A DNA stretch of 27,995 nucleotides. Origin: DAOTZU01 sp034433995 (lineage in GTDB: Bacteria > Chloroflexota > Anaerolineae > UBA1429). Every line of letters starts with the position of its first letter. Within the stretch, counting starts at the first letter, position 1. The stretch spans positions 1 to 27,995 of the forward strand of contig DAOTZU010000087.1 in the NCBI GenBank assembly GCA_034433995.1, in the 5' to 3' direction. The notes beneath the pieces are model-generated. The model was not told the origin of the DNA. It searched no databases and saw nothing but the letters and a program-made list of their open reading frames with translations. Shown here piece after piece: positions 16,439 to 23,688 of this stretch. The position numbers and the translations under genes were made by a program.

Positions 16439-18511
16439 CTAACGCAACGCCTGACGAATGCCGGCGATGATGGCTTCCACACCGGGGATGGCCGCATCCT
16501 CCAAGGTCTCGGCCATGGGCACGGGCACATCCGCCGCAGCCACGCGCACCATGGGCGCATCGAGCCAATCGAAGGCTACCTCGTTGATGCGGGTCAACAC
16601 CTCGCTGATAAAGCTCCCCGTCTTGTAAGCCTCCGTCACGCCCACCACGCGGCCCGTCTTGCGCACCGATTGGACGATGGTATCCATATCCAAGGGTTTG
16701 AGGGAGCGCAGATCGATCACCTCCACGCTGATCCCCTCGGCGGCCAGTTTCTCGGCGGCCTCCAAGGCGCGGTAGACCATGCGGGAATAGGTGATCACCG
16801 TGACATCGCTGCCCTCGCGCTTGACGTCGGCCACGCCCAGAGGGATGATATAATCCTCAGGCGGCACGGGGCCCTCCACGCCATAAAGCATCTTGTGCTC
16901 GATGAACATGATGGGGTTATCGTCACGGATGGCGGCCTTGAGCAGCCCCTTGGCGTCGTAAGGCGTGGACGGCATGACCACATAGATGCCAGGGAAGTGG
17001 GTCCACAACGCCTCCAAGCTCTGGGAATGGTGCGCGGCGATGCTGCGGCCGGCGCCTCCCTCGGTGCGGATGACCATGGGCACCCGGGTCTTGCCACCGA
17101 ACATGTAGCGGTTCTTGGCCCCTTGGTTGGCGATCTGGTCCATGGCCAGCGGGGTGAAATCCACATACATGATCTCGGCCACGGGGCACATCCCCGTCAT
17201 GGCGGCGCCCACCGCCGCTCCGCCGATGAGGGCCTCGGAGATGGGGGTGTCGATCACCCGCTCCGGCCCAAACTCCTCGAACAGGCCTCGGGTGGCACCA
17301 TACGCGCCGCCGTAGAGGCCCACATCCTCGCCCATGATAAACACCTTGGGATCGCGCAGCATCTCCTCGCGCATGGCGTCGCGCAACGCCTCCCAATAGC
17401 GCTTTTTGGGCAGGTTGGGGTCGTTGCGCACCCGCTCGCGCAGGCGGCGCTCCGCCTCGATGGCCGCGGGAGAGGGGTTGGCGATGGGCGTCACCACATA
17501 GACGTCCTGTTCCACCTCTGACGGATCGGGCATGGGCGAATTCAAAGCAAACTCGGTGGCCTTTTCGATGGCCTGGGCCGCCCGCTCCTCGATGGCGTCC
17601 AGCTCCTCTTGGCTGGCGATGCCCATCTCCAGCAGGCGCCGAGCAAAGACCTTGATGGGATCCCGCTCGCGCCAAGATTGTTCCTCTTCCTTGGTACGAT
17701 ACTTGCGCGGGTCGGAGCGGGAGTGGCCATACCAACGATAGGTCTTGCACTCGATGAGCGAGGGGCCCTCGCCACGGCGTGCGCGGGCCAAGGCCTCCGA
17801 GACCGCCTCGTACACGGCGATGGGGTCCATGCCGTCCACCACCACGCCGGGCATGTCGTAAGCCTGGGCGCGGGCGGCGATATCGGGCAGGGCGCTGATC
17901 TTGTTAAAGGGCACCGACATGCCATAGAGGTTATTTTCCACCACGTACACCACTGGCAGCTTCCAGGCGGAGGCCATGTTCAGCGACTCGTGAAAGTTGC
18001 CCGTGTTGGAGGCACCATCGCCAAAGAAACAGACCACGCAGCGATCCTGTTTTTGCAGCTTCATGGAGAGGGCCGCGCCCGTGGCCACAGGGATATTGCC
18101 GCCGACGATGCCCGTGGCGCCCAGGTTCCCCTTCTCCACATCGGCGATGTGCATGGAGCCGCCGCGCCCCTTGCAATAGCCGGTGGCCCGGCCGCAAAGC
18201 TCGGCCATCATCTTGTTGAGGTGTTCCTGCTTGGCCTCGGCCCCCACCGCCAGAGAATCGCCCCGGGCGTGGCAATGGCCATGGCCGCGATGGGTGCTGG
18301 TGATGAGATCATCATCGCGCATGGCGGCCACGGCGCCCACGGCCACCGCCTCCTCGCCGGCATACAGGTGAGAGGCGCCTTTGATGATATTTTGCCCCAA
18401 GAGCTCGTACACCTTGTCCTCAAACAGCCGGATCTCCCACATCCGGCGCAACATATCGAGCAACTCTTCCTTGCTCAATTGCCGCACGGTATCCTGCACT
18501 TGTTCCGTCAT
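16439..18511 (-). CDS. Pyruvate dehydrogenase E1, fused alpha and beta subunits
   Basis: The single 690-residue chain holds both E1 subunits, which are separate in most bacteria. Residues 1 to about 330 are E1-alpha, with STHRGHGH, GRGGSMH and the thiamine-diphosphate motif GDGASNTGNFHE ... VVENN (164-194). Residues from about 370 are E1-beta, with FIMGEDVG, TPISEALIGGA (the cofactor-activating Glu is E426), VMPSTPYDAKG and the transketolase C-terminal domain. A linker of about 40 residues joins them. Relative to typical E1-alpha there is a short insertion near residues 85-97, after the HRGHGH motif. It decarboxylates pyruvate (or a related 2-oxo acid) and acylates E2, encoded next. Only a modest GAAGG-type ribosome site precedes the ATG. 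It lies 69 bases after the kinase gene; I found no clear promoter in that gap. Confidence 0.9.
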   Translation of the reverse strand: MTEQVQDTVRQLSKEELLDMLRRMWEIRLFEDKVYELLGQNIIKGASHLYAGEEAVAVGAVAAMRDDDLITSTHRGHGHCHARGDSLAVGAEAKQEHLNKMMAELCGRATGYCKGRGGSMHIADVEKGNLGATGIVGGNIPVATGAALSMKLQKQDRCVVCFFGDGASNTGNFHESLNMASAWKLPVVYVVENNLYGMSVPFNKISALPDIAARAQAYDMPGVVVDGMDPIAVYEAVSEALARARRGEGPSLIECKTYRWYGHSRSDPRKYRTKEEEQSWRERDPIKVFARRLLEMGIASQEELDAIEERAAQAIEKATEFALNSPMPDPSEVEQDVYVVTPIANPSPAAIEAERRLRERVRNDPNLPKKRYWEALRDAMREEMLRDPKVFIMGEDVGLYGGAYGATRGLFEEFGPERVIDTPISEALIGGAAVGAAMTGMCPVAEIMYVDFTPLAMDQIANQGAKNRYMFGGKTRVPMVIRTEGGAGRSIAAHHSQSLEALWTHFPGIYVVMPSTPYDAKGLLKAAIRDDNPIMFIEHKMLYGVEGPVPPEDYIIPLGVADVKREGSDVTVITYSRMVYRALEAAEKLAAEGISVEVIDLRSLKPLDMDTIVQSVRKTGRVVGVTEAYKTGSFISEVLTRINEVAFDWLDAPMVRVAAADVPVPMAETLEDAAIPGVEAIIAGIRQALR

Positions 18512-18580
18512 GCTCTACCTTCTTTTATCGAGGTTAGGCCAACGCACACGCATTGGCCGGATCAACCTTACATAGCCAGA

Positions 18581-19528
18581 TCACGCGCCTGAGCCAGAGT
18601 TCAACGGGCGCACCTGCACCCCACCATACATCTCTTGCACGCGCTCCCAAGAGGGCATGGCGGTGCCATCTTCCAAGGCCGCCGCCGTGCCGCAGGCCAC
18701 CGCCCAACGGACGATCTCTTTTGCCCCAAGCCCCCGCTGCCAGGCCCAAAGGGCCGCCGCCAGCAGGGCATCGCCCGCGCCCACGGCGCTCACCTCAACG
18801 ATGGGAGGCGGCTCGGCCAGCCACATCGTAGTGCCGTCGGCATAGGCGGCGCCTCGGCTGCCCAGGGAAAGGAGCACCCGTTGCGCTCCCAGGGCCAAGA
18901 GCGCGCGCAGGTCTTGCACCAAAGCACCCTCTGCGGCCAAGGGCCGGCCGATGAGGGCTTCGGCCTCCACCTGGTTGGGCTTGATCCACTCTGGCCGCGC
19001 GGCGCACCCGGCCGCCAGGGCCTGGTCGCTGGTATCCAACACCGCCAACCCGCCCCGGCGATGCACCTGCGTGATGAACCGGGCATACGTCTCCTCCGGC
19101 GCGCCCGGTGGGAGGCTGCCGGAAAAGACGCACACATCCCCTGGCTGCAGGCGGCCCAGCAGGCGCTCCTCCAGGGCTTGCAGGTCGGCCTCCGTCACGG
19201 TGGGGCCGGGCTCGTTGAGCTTGGTGGTGACGCCGGTGGCCTCGTCAATCACGGTGACGTTGGAGCGTGTCTCGCCCGCCACCTCAACAAAATCACACCG
19301 ATGCCCTTGGGCCCGCAACCCTTCCATCAACACGCGCCCTGCAAGGCCCCCCGCCAAACCCATCACCACCGATTCCACCCCCAAGCGCCGCAGGACCACC
19401 GAAACGTTGACCCCTTTGCCGCTGAGGTCGCACCGTGAACTGGTGGCCCGGTTCAGGGCGCCGATGACCAGGCGCGGAAAACGCATGGTGCGATCGATGG
19501 TGGGATTGAGGGTGACGGTGTAGATCAT
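18581..19528 (-). CDS. PfkB-family hexose-phosphate kinase (1-phosphofructokinase type)
   Basis: The 315-residue protein opens with YTVTLNPTIDRT, the signature of the 1-phosphofructokinase/tagatose-6-phosphate kinase group, followed by LSGKGVNVSVVLRRLG. The C-terminal part has the PfkB signature VGAGDALLAAAL with the catalytic Asp. It would phosphorylate a fructose or tagatose phosphate to the bisphosphate for aldolase. Within this operon, the products of MtlD and SrlD are both fructose 6-phosphate, so either a 6-phosphofructokinase activity or fructose 1-phosphate from another step is possible; sequence does not decide. Its start overlaps the mtlD stop by four bases (ATGA), so the two are coupled. 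Confidence 0.85.
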   Translation of the reverse strand: MIYTVTLNPTIDRTMRFPRLVIGALNRATSSRCDLSGKGVNVSVVLRRLGVESVVMGLAGGLAGRVLMEGLRAQGHRCDFVEVAGETRSNVTVIDEATGVTTKLNEPGPTVTEADLQALEERLLGRLQPGDVCVFSGSLPPGAPEETYARFITQVHRRGGLAVLDTSDQALAAGCAARPEWIKPNQVEAEALIGRPLAAEGALVQDLRALLALGAQRVLLSLGSRGAAYADGTTMWLAEPPPIVEVSAVGAGDALLAAALWAWQRGLGAKEIVRWAVACGTAAALEDGTAMPSWERVQEMYGGVQVRPLNSGSGA

Positions 19529-20796
19529 CGTCGCCAGCGCGGTTCCTCATAGAGTTTGTGATAGCGCTCCAAAACGGCTACACCCAATGGCTCGGCGGGT
19601 TGGATGGCGCACACCGCCGCCAGGGTGGCCTCGATCCCCTCCTGGGCGATGCGCCCCTGCAGTTGGCCGGCCAGGGGGTCATCGGGGGCATCAAAGGCCA
19701 GGCCGCCGGCGATACCCCAGGCCAGGTTCAGCGGCACAATCCCCGCCGCCTCGGCCACCCGGGCCGCGCCCACCAGGCGGTCGCCGGGGGCCAGCTTGCG
19801 CAAGGGATCTCGCGCCAGGCGCAGGATGGGATCGGCCAAGGCCCGGTTGGCGAAACGGCGCTTCAGATCTTGCACATGCTGGCGCAGCCAGCCCTCGTCG
19901 GCGCCATATTGCGCCACGATGCCGCGCAGGGCCTCCTCCAGCGCCCCATCCAAGATGGGGCGCACCTCCGCATCCTCCAACGCCTCGTAGCCGAAGGTCA
20001 AGCCGCGCCGGTAGCCCAGGTAGGCCAAGACGGCGTGGCCGGCGTTATGCAGATAAAGCTTGCGCGCCGTGTACAGGGCAAAATTGTCGCAGGGCTCCAT
20101 ACCCACGACCTGGGGGATGGGGCCCACGAACCCGGCCCGATCCACCGGCAGCTCCTTGTACGGCTCGACGATGATGAGGGACGGATCTTGGGCGCGCAGC
20201 GAGGGGGGCAGCTCGGGCACCATCCGCCCGATGACGGTATCCACAAAGCCGACATGGGCCGCGAGATAGGCCTGCCAAGGATCCCCCTCACCCTGTCCCT
20301 CTCCCGAAGGGAGAGGGAACTTGGTTGGTTGCCCCTCTCCCAGAGGGAGAGGGGAAGGGGTGAGGGAGTGTAGCTGCTCCAGCACCATCCCCCGAAAGAT
20401 GGCCGCCGCCCCCTTCAGGTTCTCGCAGATGATGAGGTTGAGGGGTGCCTCCACCCCCCGCCGGGCCCGCAGGGCGATGCCCCGCGCCACCAACGGGGCG
20501 ACATGGGGCAGCGCCCGCGCCCCCACGGCCGTGGCCCCCAATGTGGCCTCGGCCAACGCCTCGGCGACGGCCTCGGTCTCGCGGCTCAGCAGGCCCGTCA
20601 CCGGCCCCACGCGCACCTCTTCCTGGCGGTCGCTATCCACCAGGCGGATGGTATAGGCCCGCCGGGACCGCAGGGCGGTGATCAGGGGCTCGTCAATATC
20701 CACGAACACCACCTCATAGCCCGACTCGGCAAAGAGTTGGCCCAAGAAGCCGCGCCCCACGTTCCCCGCGCCAAAGATGACCGCCTTCTCGGGCAT
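19525..20796 (-). CDS. mtlD: Mannitol-1-phosphate 5-dehydrogenase carrying an in-frame palindromic insertion
   Basis: It oxidises mannitol 1-phosphate to fructose 6-phosphate with NAD. The 423-residue product has the N-terminal Rossmann motif VIFGAGNVGRGFLGQ, then ICENLKGA, AHVGFVDTVIGRMVP and the catalytic-lysine motif KLYLHNAGHAVLAYLG. The family is usually about 380-390 residues. The excess is a Pro/Gly/Glu-rich stretch at residues 144-171 (SLTPSPLPLGEG ... PLPSGEGQGEG), encoded exactly by a palindromic repeat at 20285-20366, placed just before the AHVGFVD motif. Reading frame and flanking motifs are intact, so the enzyme may still work. It starts three bases after the srlD stop and overlaps the kinase gene by four bases. 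A tagaturonate/mannonate reductase is less likely given the GAGNVGRGF motif. Confidence 0.9.
   Translation of the reverse strand: MPEKAVIFGAGNVGRGFLGQLFAESGYEVVFVDIDEPLITALRSRRAYTIRLVDSDRQEEVRVGPVTGLLSRETEAVAEALAEATLGATAVGARALPHVAPLVARGIALRARRGVEAPLNLIICENLKGAAAIFRGMVLEQLHSLTPSPLPLGEGQPTKFPLPSGEGQGEGDPWQAYLAAHVGFVDTVIGRMVPELPPSLRAQDPSLIIVEPYKELPVDRAGFVGPIPQVVGMEPCDNFALYTARKLYLHNAGHAVLAYLGYRRGLTFGYEALEDAEVRPILDGALEEALRGIVAQYGADEGWLRQHVQDLKRRFANRALADPILRLARDPLRKLAPGDRLVGAARVAEAAGIVPLNLAWGIAGGLAFDAPDDPLAGQLQGRIAQEGIEATLAAVCAIQPAEPLGVAVLERYHKLYEEPRWRR
20285..20366. repeat. 82-bp palindromic element inside mtlD
   Basis: Outer arms CCCTCACCC (20285-20293) and its reverse complement (20358-20366) enclose two perfect hairpins: 20297-20305 with 20309-20317 (9 bp, 3-base loop) and 20332-20341 with 20345-20354 (10 bp, 3-base loop), separated by a 14-base spacer. 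This symmetric layout is that of a REP/BIME-like unit. Its translations (SPLPLGEG on one strand, LTLSLSRRERE-like on the other) are known hallmarks of a widespread bacterial intergenic repeat. Here it lies within codons 144-171 of mtlD. Confidence 0.88.
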
Positions 20797-20799
20797 GTT

Positions 20800-21597
20800 T
20801 CAGCGCATCTCCTGCCCGCCGGTGACGTTGATGGCCTGGCCGGTCATGTAGGAGGATTCCTCCGAGGCCAAAAAGACCATCACGTTGGCCACATCGTCAT
20901 ACGTACAACTGCGCCCCAAGGGCACCTGAGCCAGATACTTGGCGCGGATCTCTTCCTTGGTCAGGCCCTGGTTCTTGGCGTATTGGTCAAAGAGGCTGTG
21001 CACCCACAGGGGCGAATCCAACAGGTTGCCGGGGCAGATGGCGTTCACCCGAATGTTGTACTCGGCCAGCTCCAGGGCCAAGCTCTGGGTCAGCCCGATG
21101 CCACCGAACTTGGAGGCGGCATAGGCCGAGTTCTTGTAGCTCCCCTTCTTTCCCGACTTGCTGTTGATCTGGATGATCTTGCCGCTCCGCTGGGCCTTCA
21201 TCACCCGCGCCGCGGCCCGGGCCACATGGAAATAGCCGACCAGGTTCACCTCAATCACCTTGCGCCAGCGGGCGGGGTCGATCTCGGTCACCTCGCCGGA
21301 GATGAGAATCCCGGCGTTGGAGATGAGGATATCCAGCCGCCCAAAGGCCTCCACAGTTTTATCCACCATGGCCTCGCATTGGGCAAGGTCGGTCACATCG
21401 GCGTGCACCCACAGGGTTTTGACCCCATAGGCCTCGGCGATGGCCTGGGCCACCTTTTGGGCCGCCTCGTCGTTGATATCGGCAACGACCACATGGGCGC
21501 CCTCCTTGCCCAAGCGATGGGCCAGAGCCTCACCCAGGCCTTGGGCGGCCCCCGTCACGATGGCGACCTGGTCCACCAGACGACGACAATCGCTCAT
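20800..21597 (-). CDS. srlD: Sorbitol-6-phosphate 2-dehydrogenase (SDR family)
   Basis: It oxidises sorbitol 6-phosphate to fructose 6-phosphate with NAD. The 265-residue short-chain dehydrogenase has the cofactor motif TGAAQGLG (15-22), NAG (94-96), catalytic Y159 and K163 in SAYAASK, and the SrlD-specific C-terminal stretches CPGNLLDSPLW, SCTYDDVANVMVFLASE and SSYMTGQAINVTGGQEM. Its ATG overlaps the stop of the preceding dehydrogenase gene by four bases, and mtlD follows after three bases. No PTS transporter, which would phosphorylate sorbitol on entry, is present in the window. Confidence 0.9.
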   Translation of the reverse strand: MSDCRRLVDQVAIVTGAAQGLGEALAHRLGKEGAHVVVADINDEAAQKVAQAIAEAYGVKTLWVHADVTDLAQCEAMVDKTVEAFGRLDILISNAGILISGEVTEIDPARWRKVIEVNLVGYFHVARAAARVMKAQRSGKIIQINSKSGKKGSYKNSAYAASKFGGIGLTQSLALELAEYNIRVNAICPGNLLDSPLWVHSLFDQYAKNQGLTKEEIRAKYLAQVPLGRSCTYDDVANVMVFLASEESSYMTGQAINVTGGQEMR

Positions 21598-23369
21598 GGC
21601 AACAACTCCTTCAGAAACTCGGCCTCGGCCTCAACCGTCCAGGAGTGGTGAGGACCGAGCTTTGCATACACATTGGGCAGGACGTCCTTGAGATCCTCCA
21701 ACTTGGTCAAGGGGAAATTCAAAATCTGGGGGAAAATCACCACCTTGCCGGTGAAGGTTTGGTTGATGACCCCCTCCAACCCCTCTTTGACATGGGAGAG
21801 GCCCGCGATGGCGGCGACGGAGAGGTTGGGATCCAGTTGGCCGCTCTCGGTGGCCTGCAACATGTTGCGCAGGTCACGGATGGCCGAGCCGCTGGTGCCG
21901 GTGAAGCGCACTCCCTTGGTCACCACCACGCTGAGATCAATGGGCGCCTTGACCCCGCGGGAGAGGCCAGCAAAGACGTTCATCACCGCGCCGGGGGCGA
22001 GCATGCTCACCGCGCCGGCGATGACCCCAGCACTGGGGGCCAGGACCACGATATCATCGAAACCGTGGCCGCCGGTGGCCGCCACCAGGCTGGCGTTGAA
22101 CTCGGCGGGCGAGGCGCCCTCCGGCGTGCGCAGGAGGAGATCCGTCACGCCGCGCTTGGCCTCGATCAACTGAGCGAATTTGGTGGGGATGGCCGCCAGC
22201 CGTTCGGGCAAGAGGTCCGTGGCCACGATGAGGCGCGGCCCCTCGGCCATCTGCAAGGCCCGTTGGACGTGCATCTGGCCCACCGGCCCCGCCGCGCCCA
22301 AAAAGGCGGCGTAACCGCCGGGGCGCAGCTCGGCGCGAATGGGCGCATAGGCCGCCGAGATGATCTTGCCGTCGGTGCCCGTCAGGCTTAGCCCATCGTA
22401 ATGCAGGCGCCCCACATCCACCTGGGCCGTGCCTTTGAGGGCCTGCGCCCCCACCAGGTTGATCACGCCGCCCCGGTTGGCCTTGGGCTCCAGCAGTTCG
22501 TAAAGGGCCACATCGGCGCCCAAAAGGACAATGTCATCAAAGCCGCCACCGGGCGCGGCGGCCAGGGCCTGGGCGAGGGTGGCCTCGCCGGGGGCGCCCA
22601 GCTCAACCAATTGGAACCCATCCATCCGGCTGCGCTGGCGCAGCTCCTCCAGGAGCGCCCCCGAGACGCCCAGGGTGATCACCCGCGCCGGAGGCTGGCC
22701 GCCGGCGTAGGGCGGCTCGCCCAGGTGATATTCGGCCAGGGCGCCGGGGCCGGCGGCGATGAGCACCGTGCCGCCGGGTTTCCAGCCGGCACGATAGATC
22801 ACGTCGTAAGACGCCGTCACGCAAGCCCAAGGCTCGGTCAAGGCCGCCTGGGCGTAGCCCGTCTCCGGCCGAACGGGCAAGAGGTAGCAGCCCTCATCGC
22901 CGTTGAGGATCTCGTCCCCGATCACGTTGAATTGGGAAAGCCCCCCTTGCAAAGCATAGCCGTAGGCCAGGCCCACGCCTTTGTAATAGATATCGGCCTG
23001 CACGATAAAGCGATCGCCCCGCTTGAACTTGTCTTTCAGGTGGGCGCCCACCTCGATCACCGTGAGGGCCACTTCATGGCCCAACACCACGGGGTTCTTT
23101 TTCATATCGCGCCCGCTCAGGCGGGGATGGGTCTCGCCGGCCTTGATCACTTTGGTATCGGAGAAGCACAAGCCCACAGCGTCATGGCGCACCAACAGCT
23201 GGTCGGGGCCGCAGGGCGGGGTATCCACCAGGATCGGCTTGCCATCCCGGCCCAGGTTCTCCAGGCCGGCGCCGTAGAGGGGCCAGAGCCAATACTTGGG
23301 CGGGACGGGCGTCTCGCCGCGATGATACGCGGCCAACTTCGGGTCGGCCAAGAAAACATTCCGGGACAT
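21594..23369 (-). CDS. SorE-like zinc-dependent dehydrogenase with duplicated Rossmann unit
   Basis: The 591-residue protein has an N-terminal GroES-like alcohol dehydrogenase domain (about 45-190) with probable zinc ligands C68 (GLCFSD), H98 (LGHE) and E179 (LTEPWAC), and the segment GGLSQFNVIG, as in L-sorbose-1-phosphate reductases. A typical member has one cofactor domain and about 350-420 residues. Here two related Rossmann-like units follow in tandem (about 199-335 and 351-495), sharing GFDDIV, a Gly-rich strand and GT(D/S)G at matching spacing. The second has the better dinucleotide motif, GAAGPVGQMH. Substrate is probably a sugar or polyol phosphate, by context. The start at 23369 is chosen because AAGGAGG lies just upstream; the ATG at 23384 lacks a ribosome site. 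It is the first gene of the polyol operon. Confidence 0.82.
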   Translation of the reverse strand: MSRNVFLADPKLAAYHRGETPVPPKYWLWPLYGAGLENLGRDGKPILVDTPPCGPDQLLVRHDAVGLCFSDTKVIKAGETHPRLSGRDMKKNPVVLGHEVALTVIEVGAHLKDKFKRGDRFIVQADIYYKGVGLAYGYALQGGLSQFNVIGDEILNGDEGCYLLPVRPETGYAQAALTEPWACVTASYDVIYRAGWKPGGTVLIAAGPGALAEYHLGEPPYAGGQPPARVITLGVSGALLEELRQRSRMDGFQLVELGAPGEATLAQALAAAPGGGFDDIVLLGADVALYELLEPKANRGGVINLVGAQALKGTAQVDVGRLHYDGLSLTGTDGKIISAAYAPIRAELRPGGYAAFLGAAGPVGQMHVQRALQMAEGPRLIVATDLLPERLAAIPTKFAQLIEAKRGVTDLLLRTPEGASPAEFNASLVAATGGHGFDDIVVLAPSAGVIAGAVSMLAPGAVMNVFAGLSRGVKAPIDLSVVVTKGVRFTGTSGSAIRDLRNMLQATESGQLDPNLSVAAIAGLSHVKEGLEGVINQTFTGKVVIFPQILNFPLTKLEDLKDVLPNVYAKLGPHHSWTVEAEAEFLKELLP

Positions 23370-23391
23370 TTCGGCCTCCTTCATAGATGCT

Positions 23392-23421
23392 TAGCTATCG
23401 CTCAACCATCACAACATGCAA
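23392..23421 (-). promoter_or_regulatory. Weak promoter candidate for the polyol operon
   Basis: On the minus strand TTGCAT (23421-23416) and TAGCTA (23397-23392) are 18 bases apart, about 25 bases before the chosen start codon. The -10 match is poor. It is reported because it is the best candidate in this gap. Confidence 0.25.
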
Positions 23422-23464
23422 ACACAGAGACACGGAGAACACGGAGAGAAACGGGAGATTCTCC
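23420..23464. repeat. 45-bp dispersed repeat, copy 1
   Basis: This copy matches copy 2 (23547-23591) at 42 of 45 positions. It is built of reiterated ACACGGAGA-like units, and its right side runs into a partly complementary stretch (about 23459-23488, with CTCCGTG and ACTCCGTGG), giving an imperfect palindrome. Such ACACGGAG repeats are familiar as intergenic clutter in several bacterial phyla, from general knowledge. Confidence 0.8.
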
Positions 23465-23546
23465 GTGCCCTCGGTGACTCCGTGGTGAGAAAACATCTTC
23501 TGCGCCCTTCATGTGCTCCCATGGCATCCTTCCCCGCGCCCTCTGA

Positions 23547-23591
23547 AAACACGGAGACGCGGAGAACACGGAGAGAAATGGGAGATTCTCC
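23547..23591. repeat. 45-bp dispersed repeat, copy 2
   Basis: Direct-orientation partner of copy 1, 127 bases further on, with three mismatches. Unlike copy 1, it is not followed by a clear complementary half, so it may be a truncated unit. Confidence 0.8.
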
Positions 23592-23688
23592 TGCCCTCCA
23601 TGGTCACTTGCTTCCAACGGTTCGCGCCCATCGCAACGCTGCGGGGCCCGCGAGAACGGGCTCATCCATCATCCCCTGCAGGTCTGAA

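Larger units (their letters stand above)
23370..23688. other. 319-bp gap between the polyol and rhamnose-type operons
   Basis: This gap has no convincing gene. It contains two copies of a 45-bp repeat, described separately, and the ribosome site and a weak promoter candidate for the polyol operon near its left end. The stretch after the aldolase stop (23641-23661) holds only a 5-bp hairpin, so I see no strong terminator for the rhamnose-type operon; read-through into the polyol operon is possible. Confidence 0.7.

Noticed and set aside
14897..17521. An 874-codon open frame on the plus strand opposite the pyruvate dehydrogenase genes.
   Set aside because: It is antisense to two clearly recognisable genes, is rich in His, Arg, Gly and Leu without domain motifs, and arises from high GC at third codon positions.
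20281..20370. The Pro/Gly-rich stretch in mtlD as a frameshift or assembly fault.
   Set aside because: The frame is continuous and the MtlD motifs on both sides stay in phase; the DNA itself is a well-formed symmetric palindrome.
23420..23591. Repeated units as a possible CRISPR array.
   Set aside because: Only two copies, an 82-base gap unlike regular spacers, internal ACACGGAG reiteration and no cas genes.
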